Origin: Pseudomonas peli | GTDB lineage: Bacteria > Pseudomonadota > Gammaproteobacteria > Pseudomonadales > Pseudomonadaceae | Assembly: GCF_900099645.1 (NCBI RefSeq) | Contig: NZ_FMTL01000002.1 | Location: forward strand, 560,334 to 624,333 | Length of the DNA stretch: 64,000 nucleotides | Reading direction: 5' to 3' | Shown: piece by piece, positions 1 through 7,591 of the stretch | Layout: each line of letters starts with the position of its first letter | Numbering within the stretch: position 1 is the stretch's first letter | Notes under the pieces: generated by a model | Seen by the model: only the letters and a program-made list of their open reading frames with translations | Database searches by the model: none | Told to the model about the DNA's origin: nothing | Program-made: the position numbers and the translations under genes

Positions 1-372
1 CAAAACAGAACGCCTGAAGTTTTGAAGGTTTCAGCGGAATATATGACTAGGGATAGTCGGCTTTATGTGCGGGAAAGGCTAGCGGCGTATAATATTTTCG
101 ACGAGAAAGAAAGTGATGCAGAGCTAAGAAGAATTGATGAAAAGTATAATGCGCTTGATTGGGATGAGCGTAGGTGGGGGCCGATTTACTTAAAAGCTGG
201 AGAGACTAAAGGCATAAAAATGCCACGTCCAATAAGAGGCTCTGACTCCATCGAAGACTTTGCTGTTGAGTTTAGGGTTACAGGCGAGCGGCGTGGTCTT
301 GACGAGAAATATAGATTCCATCCTGAAGAGTCTAAAGAGGCAAGAGAGGATATCGTTAGGTCGTTAAGGTAA
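1..372 (+). CDS. C-terminal part of an unknown protein (cut by window edge)
   Basis: The reading frame is open from the first base to a TAA at 370-372, so this is the 3' end of a gene that begins outside the window; the TTG at 22 is not a convincing start. The visible 123 residues are charged and soluble, rich in Arg, Glu and Asp, with no membrane segment and no motif I recognise. The next gene starts 26 bp downstream on the same strand, which suggests one transcript. Function unknown. I am fairly sure it is coding, because of the long open frame and the close, well-formed downstream gene. Confidence 0.6.
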   Translation, partial: QNRTPEVLKVSAEYMTRDSRLYVRERLAAYNIFDEKESDAELRRIDEKYNALDWDERRWGPIYLKAGETKGIKMPRPIRGSDSIEDFAVEFRVTGERRGLDEKYRFHPEESKEAREDIVRSLR

Positions 373-398
373 AGCTAGAATTTTCGCAAGGAGGCTAC

Positions 399-1145
399 AT
401 GAAATCAGATTGGGATGATGCACCGGACTATATACGCAACAACAAGAAGCAATCCCCGTGGCGTACGGTCGTCATCCTGGGCGTTGGCTCAGCGATTACA
501 TGGGGGCTGATCGCGTTATTTGCCAAGCCAATCGTTATCGACGTTAACCAGCTTAAGCAGGCCATCCGTGTTGGCGGCCATCCGGTTTTCAGCGAGCAGC
601 CAGCCCAAACCTACAGCGAACCCCTGCAACCCATCCAACAGGCCTCGGCGCCTTTCGAACCCGCCCCACAGATTGCGCAATCGCCTAGCCAAGCTGATAT
701 TGAATGGTCAGAGCAGCAAGCCGCGCTAGTGGGAGAGCCTGGTCAGAACTCATTCAATGACGACAACTACACACCCAAGCAACCGGCCAACGTCTACACA
801 CCTACAACCTATAAGCAGGTTGCATCCGTCAGCACTAGCAGCGAAAGAAAATCGAAGCCTGTAAGGCGCGAGCAGACTGTTAAATGGATTAAGGGTTGGA
901 ATGGCGGTACGAACTACCTAGCAGAGTGGGTGGCCGTTAATAACTACATAGACAGCAGCAGCGTATGCGCCAACCACCGTAAAGGCTCAATCGACTACCG
1001 CGAATGCCGGAAAGCCGCCAAACAGCATTACCATGAAGAATGCAGAATATGGCGAGAGCGCTACGATAATGATCGAAAAGCTCGTAGTAGCCGGATGGAG
1101 CAGCGCTTTTGCTCTGCAGCGAGTAGTTTTAGCCCGATGGGGTAG
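399..1145 (+). CDS. Single-pass membrane protein with Pro/Gln-rich linker and Cys-containing tail
   Basis: 248 aa. The ATG has a perfect ribosome binding site (AAGGAGG, 388-394). A short cytoplasmic N-terminus (about residues 1-22) is followed by one hydrophobic segment (about 24-44), a Pro/Gln/Ala/Ser-rich low-complexity stretch (about 60-150), and a compact basic C-terminal domain with four cysteines (residues about 190-238) that could form disulfides or bind metal outside the cytoplasm. I do not recognise the family. It is probably co-transcribed with the partial gene before it, and it converges with the membrane-protein operon on the other strand, which ends at 1146. The architecture fits an envelope-anchored accessory protein. 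Confidence 0.75.
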   Translation: MKSDWDDAPDYIRNNKKQSPWRTVVILGVGSAITWGLIALFAKPIVIDVNQLKQAIRVGGHPVFSEQPAQTYSEPLQPIQQASAPFEPAPQIAQSPSQADIEWSEQQAALVGEPGQNSFNDDNYTPKQPANVYTPTTYKQVASVSTSSERKSKPVRREQTVKWIKGWNGGTNYLAEWVAVNNYIDSSSVCANHRKGSIDYRECRKAAKQHYHEECRIWRERYDNDRKARSSRMEQRFCSAASSFSPMG

Positions 1146-1616
1146 CTAAAAGCCCCATGAAAAGGCAGGGCCGCAATACAGGATTGTGCTGCAGGCAAAT
1201 AACATGCTGAGAAGATAGCCGCCCAAGGTGCCTGCACATCCAATAGCGAATCCGCTTGCAATGACACTGCCATTGTTGCTTTTTGAATAAATCAGAGAAG
1301 CAATTGCGCCAGCGCCTGCACCCATTAAACCCAGCGGAAAGTCGACACCAGGGCCGTGCACGTTAGCGTTTGAGTAATTAATTGACCTGATTACAGTCGC
1401 CGCTAAGGTCGCAACGGCGATCCCTGAGAGAAAGCCTTTTATAGGTTGGAATATCCTGCATAGCAATATGCAGGTTACTGCAAAAAAATAGGCGTATGAG
1501 GCGATCCATGTAGGCATGGCTTCACTGCTGTTAAGCAAGAAGGCTACTGCCGTTAGGTGTGTTATTCCGAGTGCGACTGGCATGTCGTATTGTTTTAGCA
1601 ATCGTCCGCTGATCAT
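1146..1616 (-). CDS. Small polytopic membrane protein, unknown
   Basis: 156 aa, mostly hydrophobic, with about four or five predicted membrane helices and Gly/Ala-rich helix-packing stretches near residues 90-150. The ATG at 1616 has AAGGA upstream. It is the last gene of a minus-strand run of three membrane-protein genes (2517-1945, 1940-1635, 1616-1146) with gaps of only 4 and 18 bp, so an operon is likely. No catalytic or binding motif is visible. Transport, immunity to a membrane-acting toxin, or a host-interaction role are all possible; none can be chosen from the sequence. Confidence 0.65.
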   Translation of the reverse strand: MISGRLLKQYDMPVALGITHLTAVAFLLNSSEAMPTWIASYAYFFAVTCILLCRIFQPIKGFLSGIAVATLAATVIRSINYSNANVHGPGVDFPLGLMGAGAGAIASLIYSKSNNGSVIASGFAIGCAGTLGGYLLSMLFACSTILYCGPAFSWGF

Positions 1617-1634
1617 TTGATAATTCCTTGGTCT

Positions 1635-1940
1635 TCAGTTGAAGTGTTGCCCTATGTATGGGGAAAGCATTTCTACAATGGTTAGCAGTATCAGTCCGAT
1701 GGATAACATGAGAATCCAGCTAATCAAAACCATAAATTTGCTGCCGCCAAACTTTCGGTGCCACCACCAGCGCAAAGATACAAAGGCAAGGAATAGAAAC
1801 GGAATAGTTGAAAGAGCAATAGCTAGGCCGGTGAGGCTGTTCGGTCGGGTAGAGGCTACGGCTATGATGATTAGACCGAACGCCATAAAGAATTTACGGC
1901 GGCGTTCAATCCATGGATTACGAAGTGGGATAGGGCGCAT
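1635..1940 (-). CDS. Small membrane protein, unknown
   Basis: 101 aa with a basic N-terminus (several Arg in residues 1-16) and three hydrophobic segments (about 18-34, 38-58 and 70-92), so the N-terminus is probably cytoplasmic. A basic, Trp-rich loop (around residues 57-66) lies between the second and third helix. The start is 4 bp after the stop of the preceding gene, indicating translational coupling. Middle gene of the three-gene membrane operon. No recognised family. Confidence 0.6.
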   Translation of the reverse strand: MRPIPLRNPWIERRRKFFMAFGLIIIAVASTRPNSLTGLAIALSTIPFLFLAFVSLRWWWHRKFGGSKFMVLISWILMLSIGLILLTIVEMLSPYIGQHFN

Positions 1941-1944
1941 TTAA

Positions 1945-2517
1945 CTACCGTATTTCGTTAAAAGACAAATTATTATGTTTTCTGATTTTTGATGTGGCTA
2001 TAAGGCAGAGTATAAAGAATGCTATTGGTGAAAGCAGTAATAGTGCGAACCTGAGTAATAGCATTGCTGTGTTAGATCGCATGTCTGGATGAAACCAAAA
2101 TGATATATCTAGTGCGCTTGTGCCTGCTACTTGGCTAAGTATTCCAGCTACGCCGGTTATTGCCAGTATTTGATATATGAGCTGTGTTGCTACGTATGCG
2201 TGAAGAAAGTGCGCGTGTTTAGCAAGTAATAGGTTGTTGCGTGCTGAAAATATTATAAATAACAAGGCTGCAATACTAGAGCCTAATCTAAAGTAGGCGG
2301 CCTCAAAAGGGATTACTGATAGGTAGATGTGGTGAATAAACGAAACACTACTTGCGCCTCTGAGTGATCCTTGTTCAGTCTTTAGTAGAAATATTACATC
2401 GGTTGCCAGCATGTAAGCGGCAATGGAGGCAAGCAAGAATAAAAGACTATTTATTCCAATGGACTTAGGTGCTGGCTCTAAATCGAGGGTTGCTGATGGC
2501 TTGAATGGGTCATGCAC
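1945..2517 (-). CDS. Polytopic membrane protein, unknown
   Basis: 190 aa. The start is most likely GTG at 2517, preceded by an AAGAG-type ribosome binding site. After a soluble N-terminus of about 20 residues there are five hydrophobic stretches (about 22-45, 65-90, 105-128, 150-175 and a C-terminal one), ending in a basic tail. It is the first gene of the minus-strand membrane operon, and its upstream side faces the attachment-site region at 2.7 kb, so this operon sits at the very end of the left-hand element. Base composition is more AT-rich than the core genes further right. Function unknown. Confidence 0.6.
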   Translation of the reverse strand: MHDPFKPSATLDLEPAPKSIGINSLLFLLASIAAYMLATDVIFLLKTEQGSLRGASSVSFIHHIYLSVIPFEAAYFRLGSSIAALLFIIFSARNNLLLAKHAHFLHAYVATQLIYQILAITGVAGILSQVAGTSALDISFWFHPDMRSNTAMLLLRFALLLLSPIAFFILCLIATSKIRKHNNLSFNEIR

Positions 2518-2723
2518 GAAATAGACTCTTTGAGCTTGCCGGTATGTCTGTAAACCGGTATGGGTATTGGTGGCCAGACGCTACTGTTAGGCGCCGGGGC
2601 TGTCTAGCGACTGTGTCGAAAAAGTGTCGAAAACACTGTGCCGAATTGGGCCGAAACGAGCTGGTGAGGGAAGCGAAAGGCCCGTATTGAGCGGGTTTGG
2701 CACGAACTGAAACGCTCACAGAC

Positions 2724-2749
2724 GGGTTCAAATCCCTATCTTCCCGCCA
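2724..2749 (+). other. tRNA 3'-end-like segment, probable att site of the adjacent integrase
   Basis: The segment has a T-loop (TTCAAAT), half a T-stem, TCTTCCC as a 3' acceptor arm, a G discriminator base and CCA, as in tRNA-Ser-type 3' ends. The matching 5' T-stem bases are only partly complementary (3 of 5), and the upstream sequence does not fold into the rest of a tRNA. This is what remains when an element integrates into a tRNA 3' end and leaves a partial copy. The integrase gene ends 129 bp away. Which tRNA served as target, and on which side the original gene lies, cannot be told from the window. Confidence 0.5.
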
Positions 2750-2765
2750 TATCGAAATACTCTAA

Positions 2766-2803
2766 GCCCCTGAAATCATTATAGATTCCAGGGGCTTTTT
2801 GTT
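2766..2803. terminator. Rho-independent terminator next to the att site
   Basis: Arms AAGCCCCTG and CAGGGGCTT enclose a loop that is itself partly complementary (GAAATC/GATTC), followed by a T-run on the plus strand. It would end a transcript coming from the tRNA side, and may also serve the integrase message arriving from the right. Confidence 0.75.
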
Positions 2804-2877
2804 TGCTGGGTTTGGTGTTTGGGCAAAATTTGGACAAAACCACTTCGCCTCAGTCCGCTCTAAACCGCTTCTAGCCA

Positions 2878-4086
2878 TCAAAATCCCATCATCTTTGAGA
2901 CTGAGTGGGCCATGCTTTTTGTGTCGCGCGGTATCCAGCGTCCATAGTGCTTCTTAACCATCGTTGTATCGGTATGCCCAAGCTGGCGGGCGACCCACTC
3001 CATGGGTACAAAACTAGATAAAGCCTGACTGGCAAATGTATGTCTGCTTTGATTGGGCCCCCGGTGAGCGATTCCACAACGTTTGAGGTGTGCTTCGAAC
3101 CACACGTTAAGGGTTTGGCCACTCCAGGGGATTCCACTGACCGAGTTACGAAACAGAAACGTTATTTTCTCTTTCTTGCGGATTATGTTATCCCGTTGAA
3201 CCACTTCGATTTCGATTGCCTCTTGCTGGCCAAGTGCAGCACTTATTTCCTGCAGGATCTCGAGTGCCGGAGCTATCAGTTCGAGGGTTCTTACTCGAGA
3301 ACGTTCTTTGGGAACCTTATACTCCTGCGCAACGCGAGCGCGCCTGACATGAAGCGTGCCAGCCTCTAAATCGATATCTTCTACAGCCAGGGCGATTAGT
3401 TCTGACACTGACAGCCCTGCCCAGCAGTTGAAAACGATCATTCGTACATCGGGCATCCTTTTAGGGTCGCCTATCGCAAGGCGCTTTAGCTCATCCCGAG
3501 TAAACGGTAAGGCTGATTCTAAGTCGGCATCGCGCTCTATGTTGCTGATTCGTTCGAGTGGATTGGATGCGATCACTCCGTCCTCGAAAGCATTTGCCCA
3601 TACGCCGCGAACGACTGTGAACACGTCATTAACCGTTTTGGGCGAAAGGCCGCTTTTGAGCAAATTTGCTTGGAGCAACTCAAGGTCACTCTTACTGATG
3701 TCCGATATCCGCCTTAGCCCCATTCGTGTCAGCAGATGCTTTGATTTGCATCGGTAATTTGTATAAGTACAGCTCGCTTTTTTCGCCTTTTGTACTTCTA
3801 GCCAAAGTTGTACTCCATCCTCGACTGTGCGTTTTTTGTCTGCCCCCTGGATACCTGAAAATTGTGCGGCTGACGGCGAGTCCGGAAAGTGGCGGGCATA
3901 GTCGAACCGCCCCTCTTTAATTTCGGCCAAGATGGCGCGCCGCTTGTTATCGGCATAGGCGATTGCTGCTTTGTTTATCTTGACGATTCCGCGCAGAGGT
4001 TCTCGGAATCGCTTGCCGTGCAGCATGAACGAAATGCGTAGCTGGTTCCCGATATGCTCTACGCCTTTAGGCAACTTTTCCGTCAA
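2878..4086 (-). CDS. int: Phage-type tyrosine integrase
   Basis: 402 aa. The start is TTG at 4086, overlapping the TGA of the excisionase gene and preceded by GGAGGGG. The N-terminal part (about 1-75) resembles the arm-binding domain of P4/Min27-like integrases, followed by a SAM-like core-binding domain (about 85-185) and the catalytic domain (about 190-395). Visible catalytic features are Arg348 with His349, the LGH motif with His371 and the nucleophile Tyr381. The first catalytic Arg, expected in the GLR motif, is Ser226 (GLSVSEL), and the usual His before the second Arg is Asn345; the first substitution could impair strand exchange unless another residue compensates. It lies next to the att-like site and is coupled to an excisionase, so it most likely moves the element to its right. 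Confidence 0.85.
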   Translation of the reverse strand: MTEKLPKGVEHIGNQLRISFMLHGKRFREPLRGIVKINKAAIAYADNKRRAILAEIKEGRFDYARHFPDSPSAAQFSGIQGADKKRTVEDGVQLWLEVQKAKKASCTYTNYRCKSKHLLTRMGLRRISDISKSDLELLQANLLKSGLSPKTVNDVFTVVRGVWANAFEDGVIASNPLERISNIERDADLESALPFTRDELKRLAIGDPKRMPDVRMIVFNCWAGLSVSELIALAVEDIDLEAGTLHVRRARVAQEYKVPKERSRVRTLELIAPALEILQEISAALGQQEAIEIEVVQRDNIIRKKEKITFLFRNSVSGIPWSGQTLNVWFEAHLKRCGIAHRGPNQSRHTFASQALSSFVPMEWVARQLGHTDTTMVKKHYGRWIPRDTKSMAHSVSKMMGF

Positions 4087-4298
4087 AATTTCCCCTCCAT
4101 CCAGTTTTCAATGGCCCTTCGGTTAAAGACGATTCGCCGCGCTGGATCCCATCTCCAGTGCCGGCCCTCCAACCAGAGTCCATTGGTTCGATATTTTCTG
4201 GCGGCTTCTGTGCTGATACCGAATACCGGGCCCAGTAGCTCCTGCCGGAACCACTCTCCAGGGCAAACCACTTTTTGATCACTACCTGAGTTGCTCAC
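4083..4298 (-). CDS. xis: Excisionase-like DNA-binding protein
   Basis: 71 aa from GTG at 4298, chosen because AAGGAG lies just upstream. The protein has the pattern of small recombination directionality factors: a Trp-containing N-terminal helix, a winged-helix segment in which residues about 15-60 include a Gly-Leu-Trp-Leu-Glu-Gly turn, and a final motif of Asn-Arg-Arg then Trp, like Xis proteins of the DUF1233 type. Its stop overlaps the integrase start, as in many int-xis pairs. An ATG 108 bp further upstream is in frame but has no ribosome binding site and runs through the conserved upstream element at 4362-4398. Confidence 0.7.
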   Translation of the reverse strand: MSNSGSDQKVVCPGEWFRQELLGPVFGISTEAARKYRTNGLWLEGRHWRWDPARRIVFNRRAIENWMEGKF

Positions 4299-4361
4299 TT
4301 TCGGATTTCTCCTTTCCCATCTATTTCCACTGATGCTGCAGCAATAAAAGGGGGAGGGGGG

Positions 4362-4398
4362 GGCTATTCGGCCCCATTTGGGGTACAGGTAGGTCAAG
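4362..4398 (-). promoter_or_regulatory. Conserved island promoter/operator element, copy 1
   Basis: Read on the minus strand, the element contains TTGACCTACC, a CCCCA-TTTGGGG-like inverted repeat and ATAGCC, ending 64 bp before the excisionase start. Nearly the same layout occurs at 12331-12366 (64 bp before another gene) and, more diverged, at 16663-16699 (85 bp before a third). TTGACC is a good -35 candidate. A shared promoter or repressor site for element genes is the simplest reading. Confidence 0.5.
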
Positions 4399-4743
4399 TC
4401 TGTCACTCAAGTAACAGCAGTTTGCCGTGCTTGTAGGTAATGCAAGTCGGTCCGTGGGTTTGCGGGCTGTGTCTGAATGCTGCCCCTTTCAACGCCGGTA
4501 ATCGTCTTTGCACGCTTATCGTGCGGGCATTTCTGTAAGGTGTAGAGATTTCTCAATCCGGTGCTGTTTTGAGCCTGGATATCAGCAAGCGGAAATTAAC
4601 TCCTTAAAGTCACTTTTGTGTTGATTGCCACTGATTGAGGCATACGCATTCAAAGTCATCAGTTGATTTCTATTTTGAGAGATTGCTGCGACCGGGCGCC
4701 AGAAAGTTACTTTTCAATGTCCGTATTTGGGCGAGGCGAGCTG

Positions 4744-4881
4744 ACCTACTTATGGGGTGGTAACTACCTCCGGATGGGGTGACAGCACCTACGGATGGAG
4801 TGGTAACAAATGGGGCTACCTCCTTATGAGGTAGATCTACCTCATAAGGAGGTATGATTCACCTCATAAGGAGGTGAATCG
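4744..4881. repeat. Array of six short palindromic repeats with helical spacing
   Basis: Six copies of a unit related to ACCTC-N5-GAGGT begin at 4744, 4766, 4787, 4818, 4839 and 4861. The spacings are 22, 21, 31, 21 and 22 bp, close to two or three helical turns. The first three are degenerate (CGGAT or TTATG centres with GGGGT arms); the last three are near-perfect. Units 4 and 5 are mirror images around a central GATC, forming one 38-bp perfect palindrome (4817-4854). Such arrays bind initiator or repressor dimers on one face of the helix. Confidence 0.8.
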
Positions 4882-4921
4882 CAAACTCTTGAAGGGCTCT
4901 GTTGGCGTGGGCTGTGGCCAT

Positions 4922-4961
4922 CTATCCACAGGCCTTAACCGTTCTTTAACCATCATTAACC
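4922..4961 (+). other. DnaA-box-like sequence followed by TTAACC repeats
   Basis: CTATCCACA (4922-4930) differs by one base from the DnaA box TTATCCACA. It is followed by three TTAACC repeats at 4935, 4946 and 4956, again one helical turn apart, in AT-rich sequence. Together with the palindrome array just upstream this resembles a plasmid-type origin, although no replication initiator gene is recognisable nearby. Confidence 0.4.
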
Positions 4962-5098
4962 ATAAAAGCTTCACACGCACACATCACCTATGTGCACACT
5001 CATTTTTCGGTCTTCGCCCTTGTCGGGTGAAAGCTGTTGGCTGATGCAGCCGAATTGCCGATACTACTGAATAGCCAGCACTGGATTTGGGGGGGGCG

Positions 5099-7591
5099 AT
5101 GGCAAGGAAGCGCAGGCGCAACAGCAAGTCTGACGTATCAGGCGTGCTGGTTCTTGGAGCTATTTTTTGGGGGCTGATTGCCTCCGTTCCCAAAGATGTC
5201 TGGGTTGTGCTGGTCGGAATAGTTATATTTGGCGTAGGCGGTTGGTTGATCATTAAGGCCTGCAGCAATTTGTCCTTCGCACGTCCATCGCAGGCCAAAC
5301 GGCAGCAACCTCGAAAGGTCGATCGATCGAGCGCCACCGATATACCATTGAATGCAGGCCTGACATTCTCGTTGGACGAGGTTTTCCCAGCAGGGGTGCC
5401 ATCTTCCACGCCGGCTCAAGCATCGGCCTCGCTACAGAAACATGTTTCTGCAGAAGATGAGAGTTCCGAGTTCTTTACCGTAACCCTGGGTGCCGTCGAG
5501 CGGCCTTCCCACCGAATTCCGAGTGCGCCGGCGGACCTGGCTAGTGCCAAGGTGCGCTGGCTTTCCGCTAGCGAATCCATTGAGGTTGCCGGTGAGAAGA
5601 TCTCTGGCGGCCTGATCTATATCGGTGAAGATCGAAGCAGCCGCTATGGATCTTCGGAACCCTCACTGATCAACCCGAAGCTGAAGGTCGCACGGGGCAT
5701 CGTCGATATTGCTGAGCGTCTCACTTCCTACTGGCCCAGTTACGACAACATCACCCCTGAGGCTCGGCGCGCATACCTGCAATGGCTATCCAGTGGTCGG
5801 AAGGCTCCGCATGCCAACATTGGCTACGTGTTCCTGTTCTTCTATGGACTGGAGCGCAGGGCATTCGTCGATGCGAAGACGAATCAGGCTGCCGCCGCAG
5901 AGATTCCTAGCATCATTGCCGAGGTCGAAAGACTGCTCTCGATCTACGACGAGAATCATTCGTTTAATACCTACGCCAGTCGTTTCGTAGACGTCCTCCG
6001 TCAAGGCCAAGTGCTTGCTCGACGCTATCAAAAGGCGCCGCCGGCACCGTTGTCTTACGGCTATGAAATGCCCATAGAGCTACGTATTGGCCTGGGCCAG
6101 TTGGCTGCTGACAAGCAACCAATGCCGGCTGACTGGGCGTTGGCCTGGGTGCTGTCTGATCACAACATCGGGAAGCGGACACCGGTAACCCGCTGTAAAG
6201 AAGCGTTCGCCCAGTTGTTCTGCATGCGCTACGAGGAACGTTATGGCGCCGGTATGGTGCTCCCCCAGAACAAGACCCGGCTGAGACTCCAATACAACAC
6301 CGCTTCTGCGGGACTACCACCCCAAGAGCTGGATGGCCTATCCGGTATTCCTGATGTCACTGCGACCAGCGCAGCCCGGAAGAAGCTGCAGCAGTTGGTT
6401 GACGAATGCACGGTGCAGTTGGAGCCCTACAGTCGTTATCTCGGCCGCAACCCTGGCACTCCTGATGCACTAGAAGGGCTGCTACAGCTGCCAGTTAACC
6501 TGTGGCCGCCAACTGCTCGAACAGCGCTCGACGAGCTCAAGCAACGCATCGGCGACGGCATGGTGGTCATGAGCTTCGGTGAGCTGGCAGGGCGACTGCA
6601 GGGTGCAGGTAGTCTGTCGCGAGACAAGGTCCTGACGCTCGCGCGGGCGCTGGAGTCATTGCACATTGGTATCGAGCCAGATGTGCTGGCAGGCAGTCGA
6701 ATCCCCAAGGCAGAGGACAATGTGGCGCTCTTTGCGACCCAGGCTGAAGATGGTGATCTGCGATCTTCGCCGGCGTATAACGCCGCCTCTGTGACTTTGG
6801 ATCTCGCCTGTGCTGTGGCGGCTGCCGATGGTGACACGTCGCCGCAGGAAATTATGCTGCTATCCCAGCATATCGACTCTTGGAGTCACTTGAGCGGTGC
6901 TCATCGGAAGCGCCTGAAGGCCCACCTGCGTCTGCAGCTTAACCAGCCACCAACCCTGCAAAGTCTGAAAAAGAAACTGGAACCCCTGGCCGAGCCGGCG
7001 AAGAGGGTTGTGGCGGCTTTTCTCGCTCACTTAGCGCAGGTCGACGGCGAGGTTAGCCCTGCAGAGGTGAAGTTGCTGGAGCGCGTCTACAAGACCCTGC
7101 AGCTGGATCCGCAGTCGCTATACAGCGACCTTCATGTGGCCGCCAGTTGCAGCCCCGTTGGCTCATCGCAGACAACGCCCTCCATACCCGGAGCAACTCC
7201 GTCCAAGCCCGGTGTCGGATTTGCTCTGGACCAGGAGCGCATCGCTCAGTTGCAGCGTGAAACGGAGCAGGTATCTGCGCTGCTGGCTCAGGTTTTCGTT
7301 GATGATAAGCCTGCTGAGCCCGATGAGGTCATTGTCGAAGAGACCGTCGAGGATACTTCCTCCATCTGTGGATTGGACGCCGATCACTCAGCCTTCCTGC
7401 GTGTACTCGTATCCCGTACCGAGTGGACTCGTGACGAGTTGGAGGCGGTTGCAAGCGATATGGAGCTCATGCTCGACGGAGCATTGGAGCAGATCAACGA
7501 CATGGCCTTCGAGCATTTCGATATGCCAGTCACCGAGGGGGAAGACCCCTTCGAAATAAACCCTGAAATCATGGACAAACTACCGCTATGA
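5099..7591 (+). CDS. sngA: Shango anti-phage system, TerB-domain protein SngA
   Basis: 830 aa. ATG at 5099 is chosen over an in-frame TTG at 5087 because a G-rich ribosome binding site precedes it. A basic N-terminus leads into two closely spaced hydrophobic segments (about 12-50), a TerB-N-type domain (about 130-340), a long helical region, TerB-like repeats with acidic signatures AADGDTSPQE (about 580) and QVDGEVSPAEV (about 645), and a TerB-C-type end rich in Glu/Asp. Shango consists of exactly this trio of TerB protein, ATPase and helicase; SngA is thought to act at the membrane through its TerB domains. Its stop overlaps the sngB start (ATGA). Codon use is closer to Pseudomonas core genes than the AT-rich genes to the left. 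Confidence 0.85.
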   Translation: MARKRRRNSKSDVSGVLVLGAIFWGLIASVPKDVWVVLVGIVIFGVGGWLIIKACSNLSFARPSQAKRQQPRKVDRSSATDIPLNAGLTFSLDEVFPAGVPSSTPAQASASLQKHVSAEDESSEFFTVTLGAVERPSHRIPSAPADLASAKVRWLSASESIEVAGEKISGGLIYIGEDRSSRYGSSEPSLINPKLKVARGIVDIAERLTSYWPSYDNITPEARRAYLQWLSSGRKAPHANIGYVFLFFYGLERRAFVDAKTNQAAAAEIPSIIAEVERLLSIYDENHSFNTYASRFVDVLRQGQVLARRYQKAPPAPLSYGYEMPIELRIGLGQLAADKQPMPADWALAWVLSDHNIGKRTPVTRCKEAFAQLFCMRYEERYGAGMVLPQNKTRLRLQYNTASAGLPPQELDGLSGIPDVTATSAARKKLQQLVDECTVQLEPYSRYLGRNPGTPDALEGLLQLPVNLWPPTARTALDELKQRIGDGMVVMSFGELAGRLQGAGSLSRDKVLTLARALESLHIGIEPDVLAGSRIPKAEDNVALFATQAEDGDLRSSPAYNAASVTLDLACAVAAADGDTSPQEIMLLSQHIDSWSHLSGAHRKRLKAHLRLQLNQPPTLQSLKKKLEPLAEPAKRVVAAFLAHLAQVDGEVSPAEVKLLERVYKTLQLDPQSLYSDLHVAASCSPVGSSQTTPSIPGATPSKPGVGFALDQERIAQLQRETEQVSALLAQVFVDDKPAEPDEVIVEETVEDTSSICGLDADHSAFLRVLVSRTEWTRDELEAVASDMELMLDGALEQINDMAFEHFDMPVTEGEDPFEINPEIMDKLPL

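Larger units (their letters stand above)
2518..2877. other. Gene-free junction region with attachment-site features
   Basis: No gene is supported in these 360 bases. They hold the tRNA-3'-end-like segment at 2724-2749 and the strong terminator-like hairpin at 2766-2803, listed separately. The remainder (2518-2720) shows only GC-rich inverted stretches and no open frame with a credible ribosome binding site. Confidence 0.5.
4399..5098. other. 700-bp gene-free region upstream of the defence genes
   Basis: No gene is supported here. The stretch contains the phased palindrome array (4744-4881), a DnaA-box-like sequence and the TTAACC repeats (4922-4961). The part from 4399 to 4740 shows no clear structure. 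It probably also contains the promoter of the Shango operon, but no -35/-10 pair stands out. Confidence 0.5.

Noticed and set aside
2667..2749. A complete tRNA gene ending in GCCA
   Set aside because: GGGAAG at 2667 can pair with CTTCCC at the 3' end, but the D-arm and anticodon arm do not form and the T-stem has two mismatches; a partial att copy fits better.
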